A DNA stretch of 64,000 nt from Scolanthus callimorphus (Eukaryota; Cnidaria; Anthozoa; Actiniaria; Edwardsiidae): contig CM066912.1 of the NCBI GenBank assembly GCA_033964015.1, positions 18,649,073-18,713,072 of the forward strand, written 5' to 3'. This document shows positions 12,001 through 20,728 of this stretch, in pieces; the first letter of the stretch is position 1, and the number at the start of each line of letters is the position of its first letter. Below the pieces are notes generated by a model that made no database searches, was not told where the DNA came from, and saw nothing but the letters and a program-made list of their open reading frames with translations. The position numbers and the translations under genes are program-made.

Positions 12001-15000
12001 ACTTGGGTAAAGTTGTCTTAGTGCGGCAGGTGGGATGCAACTGCCTTGTCACGTGGTATGACGTCATCGATGACGTCAAGGGTGGTGCAACTGCCTGGTC
12101 ACGTTGTATGACGCCATCGATGACGTCATCATAGCAGAAAAACATTATATCTCGGGAAGGGGATGAATCTCAGACAACCAAACTAATTGGGTAAAATTGT
12201 CTTAGTGACAAGGGGGGGGGGGGGGGATGCAACTCAGCCTGGTCAGAAAAATATGTAACCAGGAGCTCCACTTTTAGCCAGTGGCTAAATCTATATATTA
12301 TATTACTGTCCAGTTGATTAGTGAAGCAAGCTACTGTATGTGTTAGGCAAAGATTTCACTGGTTGTGATCAAATTGTCAGTAGTTGTTTTCAGGTGGAAC
12401 TAACCATGACATGAAGGGCAGTATGGGAGGACTGGCGCAGCTCATGATAGACTGCCTCTCTTCTGTTGGCTCCTACTCTAAGGTGGTGGCTATCAACTTC
12501 CTCAGGGAGCACAGTTAGTACCTCAAGTAACACAGTCAAGCTCTCTACTGATGAGCCAAACCTAAAATGGAAATTACAGACTAAATTGTATTGGCCAAAA
12601 ACTCTAAAATAGTGATGTCAAGGTGATAAATTATTGCAAGAATAGAGCCGATTTCACATGACTGTCAAGACTTGTCATGTAATTGCAATTGCTTTGTATT
12701 CCCATCAAATCAAATTTTGTAGTAAATACAATTGTGTAATTACCAGGCCTTCTGGAATTATGCACTTGAGCGCGTCACCCATCAATTCCCGCGTAATCCC
12801 CCGTAATTCAGTCCTTTTTCTTGACACAGATAGCTCAAGTGCCATTTTTAACTATTGATTTGTGGTTCTGACCGATCATTTTTGAAGAAAATTGCAGATT
12901 TATTCCCTCAAAATGTTGAAATATCAGAGAAAAGACGTCGAGATCGAGAACGACAAGGCGTTCCATGAAAACCGCGAGGGACTAATTTGTAGCCTATAGT
13001 ATGCCCCATCTTATTGGTCAATTTCTTATGAACACTGAAAGCGAATCAAAAATCGGATTAGAAAAGCGTTGGTTTGTTTGGCTCGAAAAACTACACGTAG
13101 TTCTTGTTCTTTGCTTCTTTCGGAGACTCCAAAGTAAAGTGAGATTGTTGGGGTTCAGCAAATATGTTTCCAGACATCACTTAGTTCCCGCTTATGGTCG
13201 TGTGCGCTAGTTTCACAGCATCGCATAATACTGTACGGAGATTTTGTACGGAGAAATATATTTTTCCTTCTAAAAGAATAGGAACATAGCTAAATTATTG
13301 CGTAATTAACTATTTTCCGCGTAATTTTTGAACATCTCCCCCAAAATTATTAGGCAATCCCACGTAATTTCCCGCTTAATTGACGATTTTCCTTGTAATT
13401 CTGCACGTATTTTGCCCTCAAATCCGCGTAATTTCGGATTTTTTTCCGTGTTTTCCCAGAAGCCCTGAATTACTTAGTAATTGGTTTGGCTTGCAATTGG
13501 CTGAGAAAAAAGCCATTTAGGAGCAAGTCATGATTTCTCTTGATTCTGATTGGCTAGTGATTGCTCAATTGCAATTGTTTTCACGACAGTCATGTGAAAA
13601 CTGCTCTATTTATATTTGAAGGGCCTATATGTACCTGTGTGCTAGTTCATTGACAACATGTGTCCACTGGGGCATCTGTACTGCCAGATCAGCAAGAGCA
13701 AGACAGAGCTAAAAAATCAAAGCAAACTACTGTAAAATTCTGTTGATCGATACTGACTTCATATGATCATTTTGCTATGCTATACAAATGAAATAAATGT
13801 TTGCAACCGACTCCCCAAACTTCAACTCACAATATCAACCAGTTTCGACCGAAACCCCGAACAGAAAGAAAATTTTATCTGGCCCAGCCCCGGACTACAT
13901 CGGTAAGAGACCCAGAGTGGAGATAAGGAATTAACCTTGTGTGAAAGCTAAAGTGCTAATGAAATGTCCCATGTGTGCTTATGAGCGTTAGCCCTAGTAA
14001 GCGGAGAAAGAGAAAAAATATTCCTGACCCCACGCCAAGTAAGAGACCCAGCGCCATAATGCCTAGCCAACCATGCTTCCTGCTGAAGGCACAATGAGGC
14101 CACAACTCAACACGTGGAAGTATGGCTGGTTTCCATAGCAACAGCAAAAGAGGGAATTTACAAATTATTTGTGAGCTAATTCTAGTGAAATTTTTTTGGA
14201 ATAATGGGGTAATATTTTTTAAGGATAACATTCATCATAATGGTTAACAGCAGGTTCTATTTAAATTTTCAGAGACCCACACCCAACACATAGGAATGCA
14301 TTGGAAATTCCTTAGGGGTGATGAGGGGTTTGCTTTATTTTTCTGGATTATGAGGGCTATTTTCAAGATGCCTCTGTGGCAGGGTATGGACAACTTTTGG
14401 AATTTCACAAGGAATCCATTCCAGTTTTGCAAATGTTCCCTGTGCTAGGAGCCACCTTGAATAGCAACACATTATGTACCTGTGTAACAATCGCTTGGGA
14501 GACATGATGCAGGGTTGACAGGTGATGGATAACAGAATGCCGCAGAGACTGCAATATAATGTAAACAGACTCATGATTAGCATAGTGTACTGCATGGATC
14601 TGATAATCAGAAATGTTTATGAAGAGTGTGATTTATTATACTAAAAGGCTAACAGCTTTACTATTGGAGGATTTTTCCCCATATAAACATATGATCAATT
14701 CAATATATTACATTACGTATATTCATCAACAGCCTGAGCTTCCAATGGGCAACCTTGACATTGTTGGATTATTAACAGGTGCAATTTAAAGAAAGCCTGT
14801 TCACAGGGCCAAAGCGAGGAATACCTTGGACATTTTGTTTGTTTACCACAGCCACATTGCATGACGGTCGATAGCCATTCCACAACGGCTAAGTTATAAA
14901 AGTGAGGAGTAACAGCCCAGAATAATCCAGTTTCGAATTCTCTACACAACCGTCGAATAGACATTGACAGCGCATGAATACAGTGGGACCCTCAGTTTGA

Positions 15001-18000
15001 AGTAGAAAAAGTTGTGAATACCGACGAGAAACTGATGAAACTTGGATGGAGACAATAAGACAAAACTTTTTGGACTCATTGGTATTCGCAACTTTCGGGT
15101 TTAAATCAAGGCTCCCACTGTATTTATGTGCCTTTGAAGCCTATTCAGCGGTAGATCAGAGAATTCGAAACTGGACTATTTATGCATACTTGTACCATAT
15201 TTATACACCTACTGAACCTGGTTTCTAGTTAAAATTAATTTAGACACAATAGTATCTACCATTTCACACAGTACCTCATATTGTGAATGCTGAAGCTCAT
15301 GAAAGTGATACTGAATCTGAAAAACAAAACAAAAATCATGTATAATAATTACAGTGTACATATATCTTTTAATGTTTTTTCATGTAATACGGGTGGATAT
15401 TTTATGAGTTGCTGACATCTTTTTCCAAGCCCCGCAGGGGTGGGGGAAAATGTGAGTAACGAGTAAAATGTCTGGCAGTATTACAGTACATGAAAAAACA
15501 TAATGAGTTATTTATTTTACAACAAAAATATATTTTTTTTCTTGTCATGATTTACATGATTGGGAAGCCATTCAACTGCACGTGCAAAACCATTTCGTAA
15601 CCAGTTTGCTACAGTGTAATACAGCTTTCAACTGTGCAATACAGTTGTTGCTGTGTAATACGGCTCCATATCTGCACTCAATTTTGACCTTATGTCACGG
15701 TCATATAATAATGTATCATATTACCATCCAGGAATTTTGCAAACACGATTTCTTTTTATAGACATTTTACCGTCAATTGTGCCACTAAAACCACATGGCC
15801 GATACAGTTGCAATTTCAAGCCCTGTTCTACCCTGTCTTTTTATTGTACAGTTTTACTTCCGATAAAAATATAACTCAACAACTTGTGACAGCACCTGAC
15901 TCAATATAATAGAATTAACTTCTACCCTACATAGAGTTATACCTTTGTTCTCATGGTTTGAGCTGCAAAGTAGCTAGTAGAGACATTGATGTTTTGCATC
16001 AGAAGCTGATCAGCTATTTCCCATGCATGGACCTACAAAATTCAGAAATACTGTTATGGCTTCGTCAAGTCAACCAATGTGACATTATATGTCCACGAGG
16101 CAAGTGTGATAATGAATGACGCCCTACGGTACCGTTGATGTATTTAAAGAGCCCGTGTCAGCCACTCCTTTGTTGTTGTTTTCATTGGATATTAGAAGAC
16201 AAATTACATGTAGAAGTCTCTAAACCAACATCTTAAAACAAAGTTTCAGCTTTGATTTACCAAATTCAATCAAGAACATTGCTCTATATTCTCTAAATCA
16301 GCCGATGGAAGTGGATACTTTCTCCGACTTGGTATATTGCTATGCTGTCAAAATGGCGGCTGACACAGGCTCTTTTAAGAGGAAATCCATTTAGGTATTG
16401 AGCAATTTCAGGCTTTGGTGGACAAAATCTTGTACCAGAGTTTTATCAAATATATCTGTTTGCATTTTCTTAAAGCTAGAGACGTTGCTCAACTGTAGTA
16501 CCGTACCGCTCTTGAGTAACGTAACCTCCAATCGCGAGTCGCGAGTGAAAATTCTAGACTCGAAAGACTTGCGGCTCGCGAGTATATTTCCATTGGAATA
16601 TTCATGATATGCAAAAGTCACTCGCATTTTGCGAGTGACTGGCGGCTCTTGGTTCAAACGAGTAAACTTTATCGATGAACGGCAACAGCAAAAACATCGC
16701 CCAAACATTGTACCGAAACTACATGGAAGATCGGGAACCGCTTCAGAAAAGAAGACCACCCGTATATGCTCCTTTTAATCTTAAGTTTCAGTTTAAAAGA
16801 AGTTCTTGAAATAAAAATATCATACTAGCTTCAAACGAAAAAGTGGCGTGTTCTTATCAAGCGATTATTCAAGAAGACGCCTGAAATTTTGTTCAGCGCC
16901 ATGTTGTTGTTTATCACTCTAGTCAGACTCCAAACACAAATATGCGTTTAAGAATTATGGCGCTGTACTTCTCTAGACTTCGCTGAATCCATCGCTGAAA
17001 ACGATCACAAGCCCTTCTGAAATAAAAATCAATTCTACCGGTTTGGACGGGCTGATCTTTGCCTGTAAATTTCCTGCACTCGAAGATTCGCGAGCAGGCG
17101 CATAATTTAAGTTTATGTTTTAGCGTCTCGTTGTCGCCGAAAAGTCCGGGCACGAATTCAAACCTACGGTAAACTTCAAAGTTTTCTTGCTCGCTTCGTA
17201 AATAAACCCCACAAAACTTACGAAAGAAGAGAGCTTACCTATAGTACTTCAGTTATTTCATAGTTATTATTTAGTGTTTTATTACTAGGAAAGAAAGCCA
17301 GCGAAACATTCTATGATACTTGAGCGTCTCGTCGCTAAGTGCTAAGTTTGTTGCAAACCTAAACTTCGAAGTTTTCGCGCTCGCTTCGTAAATAAAATAC
17401 ACAAAACTTATGCCAGAAGAAAGCATATTAGTAAAGTACTTTAATTATTTCATAGTTATTATTTAGTGTTTTATTTCTAAGAAAAGAAACCGGTGAAACA
17501 TTTCACCGATACTTTAGCGTCTTTTTGCTAAAATACACCTAAGTTTGTTGAATGCCGATAGAACGAATTTGAAAGCCTTGAAGTTTTCCTGGTTTTCTAT
17601 CTCGCTTCGTAAATAAACCCCACAAAACTTACGAAAGAAGAAAGCTACCTATAGTACTTTCATAGTTATTATTGAGTGTTGTATTACTACCAGTATCTAC
17701 AAAACAGTTCACCTATATTCTAGCGTGTTTTCACTACCCGAGCACGAAGCTGACGAAGGCCGGGCACGAACCCACAGTAAACTTCCAAGTTTTCTATCTT
17801 GCTTCGTAAATAAACCCCACAAAACTTAGGAAAGAAGAAAGCTTACCTATAGTACTTTAATTATTTCATAGTTATTATTTAGTGTTTTATTACTAGGAAA
17901 GAAAAACCAGCGAAACATTTCATGGAAACTTTAGCGTCTCGTCGCTACGCTAAGTTGAAGGTCGGACACAAATTCAAGCCTAAACTTTGAAGTTTTGCGC

Positions 18001-20262
18001 TCGCTTCGAAAATAGACCCCACAAAACTTACGTGAGAAGAACACTTCAAATATTACTTTTCATTAGTTTGTACGGTAAGCTATATCTTTTAACGTTACGG
18101 TAGTCTGGAAATTCTTGCGAAATTCTAGTTTTGTAACATGAAAAGAATCCCTCGCTGAAAGCGTTCACAGCCCTTCTGAACAATTCTATCGGATTTAGAT
18201 GGGTTGATCTTCGCCTGTAAATTTCCTACAATCGCAAGACTCGTGAGCAAACGCATTTCGAGTGGATCGAGTGAACTTGTTTAATGAGCTCCTCATTATA
18301 AAATTACTCGCAAGCCGCGAGTCTTTCGAGTGTTGACTTTTGACTCGCGGCTCGCGAGTATAATGTTACGTTACTCGAGAGTGGTACGGTAACCTCAAAA
18401 ACAGGGCAAACACAAGAAAAAAAATTGTTCTCACTTTCATTCCACTACCATACCATTTCCGAGTGTCTTGTTATAAGAACTTTGAATTTCATTTTCAGTG
18501 TTTGGTGTTATTAGAAATGGATTCTTTTCACAAGATATTGAAATGTAAATGATCTTGGTACAATATTTTTGTCCACTGCTTAATGGAACTGCTGGTGGAT
18601 TCCTTCTTAAAGGGGCACTGTCACCAAGTCCCTGGGTTGTTTCAACAAAATATTATAAAATATGACCAGTGATCTAATATAAACAACTCTGAATCCTATG
18701 TATACTGTTATTATGTCCTAGAAAGAAAAAGGATCTGAAACTTGCACTACATAAGCATTCTTACGTCAGATTTAGTAGCTTTCGCTATCAAATTTCCAAG
18801 TTTGAAAACTGCTCAGCCTGATACGAAATAAAAAATGTCATTTCACAATCCAATTCCATCCACTCAATAACACACGAAAATACTCCAAATGTGTACTCAT
18901 CTTGTAGCTGAAAGGTTATTTAATAAACCAAGACAATTATTTTGTTCAATTCTTGTGAATCTGACTGCATTTAAGCTACCCAAATTAACCCTAAAATCAT
19001 AGTGTAAAATGGTGACAGTGCCCCTTTAACATTTTGTGCATAGTGTGCATGAAGTGTGGAATGATGTTGTCATACAAGTGTACAACACACAGCAAGTCTA
19101 CATGCAGAGCTCTTAGCTATTAATTCACCGTACTGAGTTCCCTTGAGAAATAGAATACTTTACATCTATGCCAAAGTGGGTGAGTTTAAGAATGTTTACC
19201 TCAATACAATGTCAACACATATATATGTAGCCTTCCACCAACAATAGAATAAAAAGTCTTTCACATCAACTTAATACCAGAAAACTACACAGTAGAATCA
19301 TGAAGAAAAAGAATGTATTTCTTGCCAAATGTGATTTGTTCAGTGCAAATAAAACTAGCAAAATATTTGAGCCTCTGTCCTTTCACTTGAATGAATGATT
19401 TGTGTTGAAGTTTCAGTTTCACATTTTTTTGTTCAATGTAACTAATGCCAGATGAAAGATGGACTCAGTGAGAAAAAGGTTGTCCATATATTGTTGTTGC
19501 AATTTGCTTAGTGCATCCTCTCCCTCAAAGAAAGGCAAAGCCTGTTGTAATCATTGGCCAATACAAGAGCATCCCAAATATTTCATGGAAAAAAACATGT
19601 GACCTGACAAAATTCAGGTTCAAGAAAACCCTGGCCTCTCCCCAATTTGAGGGGAGGGGAGGAGACAAGCTGTTCACAGGCTAAAACTAAGCCATGGAAA
19701 AGCTTGCTTACCAAACTTTTACAAAGAGAGTTGGTACTGGCATTTATGATTGCGGTCACACTCATGCCAGTAATTTGGAAATCTGGAAAAGCACACCCTC
19801 GAAATTTCCACTCTTCTAAGCATTTGGACACTTTTTATAGTTTATAATATGCAATTCTAACATGGGAGCCACTAGAGCGTTGATGGTCTCGCAGTTATTA
19901 GCGCTTGCGGCGTCCAGTGTAGTTTTAAATTGGTCAAACCAAAGACATACGCAAAGACACCAAAACTAGCAATGTTATGTAAGCTTAACTTAACTTAACT
20001 TGCGAATTTTGCAGCAGTTTTTGAACGATATACAACACTGCGCCAGCATTTTGTTTAGACGGTAGTTTATCGGGTACCGCAGTAACTTGTGGCCTCGTGT
20101 CCAGACCTCACATTCCCTCGACCTACAAGCATTCGCTTTTAGACCTACCGAACACTGCAACTGGCCCAGCCATTCAGAGGCCTTCTCTTTGCTTTGAGGA
20201 TCCGGACTGTTATATAACGTATCGATAACTTGCTTTACTTGCTCAACTGATGGTCTCTCCAT
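61..20262 (-). CDS. TNPO3: Transportin-3 (transportin-SR), N-terminal 16 exons, runs off left edge
   Basis: Karyopherin-beta import receptor that carries SR-type splicing factors into the nucleus (family knowledge). Exons, 5' to 3': 20262-20149, 16032-15943, 15316-15275, 14548-14480, 13708-13635, 12561-12405, 8591-8544, 8417-8322, 5113-5033, 3888-3788, 3298-3223, 2321-2259, 2156-2010, 1423-1316, 548-451, 197-61. All junctions are GT/AG and the phases give one open frame of 1,501 nt. Tell-tale stretches are KEKASEWLGQLQ (exon 1), LTVLPEEVDS and LRVGANRRE (exon 6), NFWYRLSEAVFKTED (exon 13), GEFRSRVADLIKD (exon 14) and AVKYTSIRLIGELAD (exon 16), which align in order with vertebrate TNPO3. The start MERPSVEQVK aligns with the known N terminus. 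Human TNPO3 is about 923 residues, so roughly the last 45% lies outside the window. Introns carry a nested GPCR, a satellite and many MITEs. Confidence 0.94.
2670..2987 (+). mobile_element. 318-bp foldback element, copy A
   Basis: Begins TTAGAAAATAACACC and ends GCAATAAAAG-like (reversed) before TTAA; the right two thirds is a long hairpin with arms of about 85 bp around a CCTTCGG loop at about 2889. The same element is at 25301-25582 and 46248-46565. Copy A and the third copy are both 318 bp and nearly identical, pointing to recent movement. Non-autonomous; no transposase. Confidence 0.75.
3443..3610. mobile_element. Palindromic MITE with arms of about 70 bp
   Basis: Left arm 3443-3515 and right arm 3539-3610 are nearly perfect inverted copies (for example GGCTAACGGTGTTTACATCT and its complement) around a 23-bp loop. 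Lies in TNPO3 intron 10. Confidence 0.7.
4412..4560. repeat. Dispersed repeat, copy 1 (pairs with 62158-62303)
   Basis: Shares about 145 bp with 62158-62303, including GTGACGTCATTGGCAGCCAT and a hairpin built on CACCAACATGGC. In TNPO3 intron 9. Confidence 0.65.
4790..5016. repeat. Diverged relative of the 54381-54674 MITE
   Basis: Shares blocks in order with the EFCAB6-intron MITE (GGTATAC..., AAAACAGAATC, ACATCG.TTGC.A, CGCGGGCTACA, TTGTGCAACC), but its termini are eroded. It ends about 17 bp before the TNPO3 exon 9 boundary at 5033. Confidence 0.45.
5597..5763. mobile_element. Palindromic MITE with arms of about 65 bp
   Basis: CACCGAATTCAATAATGGCG at the left is mirrored at the right (CGCCACTATTGAATTCGGTG). 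In TNPO3 intron 8, about 750 bp upstream of the GPCR start. Confidence 0.7.
6515..7459 (+). CDS. Intronless class A (rhodopsin-family) G-protein-coupled receptor
   Basis: A 314-residue seven-helix receptor in a single exon. Landmarks: glycosylation sequons N3-G-S and N8-N-T; G38-N39 in helix 1; SVTD (64-67) in helix 2; C90 before helix 3; D120-R121-C122 at the end of helix 3, where most receptors have DRY; C232-W-T-P in helix 6; N266-P-V-I-Y270 in helix 7; then a Cys/Arg-rich tail that may be palmitoylated. There is no helix-7 retinal lysine pattern, so it is not an opsin. The loop between helices 4 and 5 is very short and has no obvious cysteine to pair with C90. The ATG at 6515 is the first in frame and a poly(A) signal lies 90 nt past the stop. 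It sits antisense within TNPO3 intron 8 (5114-8321). Ligand unknown; amine- or peptide-type receptors are the nearest general class. Confidence 0.9.
   Translation: MNNGSVLNNTVCMYHPSFKSIVSLISVDISLVGVGLTGNIVVFVTILLARHLRSVCDYFIWALSVTDILVMGVVQPMFIVALFKVLYSECLGWVFVKAMWFIFMYCSGATLAILVLTSLDRCFAICCPFLYKIYATERRAKVVILSFIPCMAIPLIGEAVGLDKRVQSFFIASCVIFCFLIISGCYLIICISIYRQSKRSSRIHNLTAVSFLQSNKKLTKTMGFVISAFVLCWTPATCVFLYAPDDPVHDHMPWTILAVCLSSAINPVIYFFRCEKFRMAVREALCRCVVFRRRHVSPAFLPRPDSNDKNSGHG
7550..7555 (+). promoter_or_regulatory. Poly(A) signal of the GPCR
   Basis: A canonical AATAAA lies 90 nt after the GPCR stop codon. It supports the receptor being an independently transcribed gene rather than a chance frame in a TNPO3 intron. 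Confidence 0.6.
8667..9288. mobile_element. Large foldback element with 250-bp arms and one remaining terminal repeat
   Basis: Left end AAAGGGGCAGTGTCAC (8667-8682) matches the TIR of the related element at 18609-19027. The inner palindrome has arms 8759-9015 and 9040-9288 that match over GTTATCGAGCGGATGGAGTT and long stretches beyond. The right TIR is missing. In TNPO3 intron 6. Confidence 0.7.
9945..10370. repeat. Leading edge of the satellite with GC-rich hairpins and a TTCG microsatellite
   Basis: Two short hairpins of the form AGCGGAGCTCC...GGAGC (9961-9998 and 10219-10262) flank diverged repeat units; 10343-10378 is a GTTC/GTCC tetranucleotide run. Confidence 0.45.
10371..12245. repeat. 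Tandem satellite of about 125-130-bp units rich in TGACGTCA
   Basis: About 12 units, each with GTCACGTGG, the palindrome TGACGTCATCGATGACGTCA (or a one-base variant), a GATATCTCGGGAAGG block and CTCAGACAACCAAACTTGGG. Units differ by small changes and the array is interrupted at 10950-11250 by a mobile element. In TNPO3 intron 6, close to exon 6 (12405). Confidence 0.85.
10950..11250. mobile_element. TIR-plus-terminal-hairpin element inserted in the satellite
   Basis: TTTAGTATAAACCAACTA (10950-10967) is inverted at 11119-11137 (TAGTTGGTTTATACTAAA). This is followed at once by a hairpin opened by ACAATTAGACCTC and closed by GAGGTCTAATTGTTAAATA, with nested palindromes around CCATTCGGCC. Same build as 31566-32721. 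Confidence 0.6.
12644..13607. mobile_element. MITE (AGAGC..ATTTCACATGACTGTC ends) split by a second element
   Basis: Ends read AGAGCCGATTTCACATGACT and its inverse AGTCATGTGAAAACTGCTCT. Family copies: 40577-40794, 45145-45393, 48998-49125. A 724-bp element is inserted at 12744-13467; removing it and one AATTAC copy restores the family body. Confidence 0.75.
12744..13467. mobile_element. Nested 724-bp TIR element with 6-bp target duplication
   Basis: TIRs CAGGCCTTCTGG and CAGGGCTTCTGG (inverted), flanked on both sides by AATTAC (12738-12743 and 13468-13473). The interior is rich in CGTAATT motifs and has no transposase. Confidence 0.7.
14923..15180. mobile_element. Short TIR element
   Basis: AATCCAGTTTCGAATTCTCT at the left is inverted at the right (AGAGAATTCGAAACTGGACT). 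In TNPO3 intron 3; the interior is unremarkable. Confidence 0.45.
15371..15500. mobile_element. Small inverted-repeat element
   Basis: ATGTTTTTTCATGTAATA and its inverse bound about 130 bp. The inner GAGTAAAATGTC string recurs at about 44490-44515. In TNPO3 intron 2. Confidence 0.45.
16499..18391. mobile_element. 1.9-kb TIR element with internal 200-bp tandem repeats
   Basis: Ends match as inverted repeats over about 90 bp, starting TACCGTACC and including CTCGAGTAACGTAAC and runs of CTCGCGAGTC-type sequence. Inside, about 4.4 tandem units of about 200 bp (17166-18060) share CTCGCTTCGTAAATAAACCC and TTATTATTTAGTGTTTTATT. A second pair of direct repeats (about 16981-17105 and 18140-18260) flanks the array. 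No transposase; non-autonomous. In TNPO3 intron 1. Confidence 0.75.
18609..19027. mobile_element. 419-bp MITE with 18-bp perfect TIRs
   Basis: Both ends read AAAGGGGCACTGTCACCA inward. The middle shares a half-arm with the 8667-9288 element (CTTTCGCTATCAAATTTCCA region). In TNPO3 intron 1. Confidence 0.75.
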
Positions 20263-20728
20263 CCTTGTTTCAGCTGTTCTGGCTAGATTTCTGTGTTATG
20301 TGTGGAAAGACACCGCCATTTCCGCCGCCATATTGGATTCTACTCGTTCTCTTTCGACTTTTCCGACGCGCCTAAGTTTGGACGAGGAGGACTGGGTTTT
20401 CAGCGTTACCGGAAGTCACCTCACCAGAAGTGGAATAAAAATTGGAATAAAAATAAATCCCGTAAGTCTGAAGATCATTCATTTACTAGTAATTATTTGA
20501 ACAACTTAGCATTTAAATCCGATAATACTAAATATAATATTTCTAGAAATGAAATACTCTTTTGGCAGTTTATGCTTTTTCCCTTTTCTACAAACCGGAA
20601 GTTATCTACGACATTTTCTATCCCATGATGCAACGTTCAATGCATTTCCCGCCATTTTACAAAGTTATTCAATTTTGTGCCTTGATCGAACCTTCCACGC
20701 ATTTTATTTTCTTCAACAGCCCACTACA
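20263..20728. promoter_or_regulatory. Head-to-head promoter between TNPO3 and the CYTH gene
   Basis: The TNPO3 start codon (minus strand, 20262) and the chosen CYTH start codon (plus strand, 20729) are only 466 bp apart and point away from each other. The core holds CGCCATTTCCGCCGCCATATTGG-type sequence at about 20316-20337; GCCGCCATATTGG matches the YY1 consensus common in TATA-less housekeeping promoters. Another in-frame ATG at 20549 could lengthen the CYTH protein by 60 residues, but homologues start near MPRN, so 20729 is preferred. Use as a shared bidirectional promoter is inferred from spacing. Confidence 0.5.

Noticed and set aside
10371..12245. CRISPR-like regular spacing
   Set aside because: Units are tandem with no unique spacers and the DNA is plainly eukaryotic; it is a satellite.
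13956..14231. Hydrophobic 91-codon minus-strand frame in a TNPO3 intron
   Set aside because: No homology recognised and it falls between well-supported TNPO3 exons 4 and 5; treated as chance.
19868..19925. Possible tRNA-like SINE near 19.87 kb
   Set aside because: The A-box-like sequence is fair but the B box is absent.
20549..20728. 60-residue N-terminal extension of the CYTH protein
   Set aside because: In-frame ATG exists, but the extension lacks conserved features and homologues start at the MPRN position; kept only as an alternative start.
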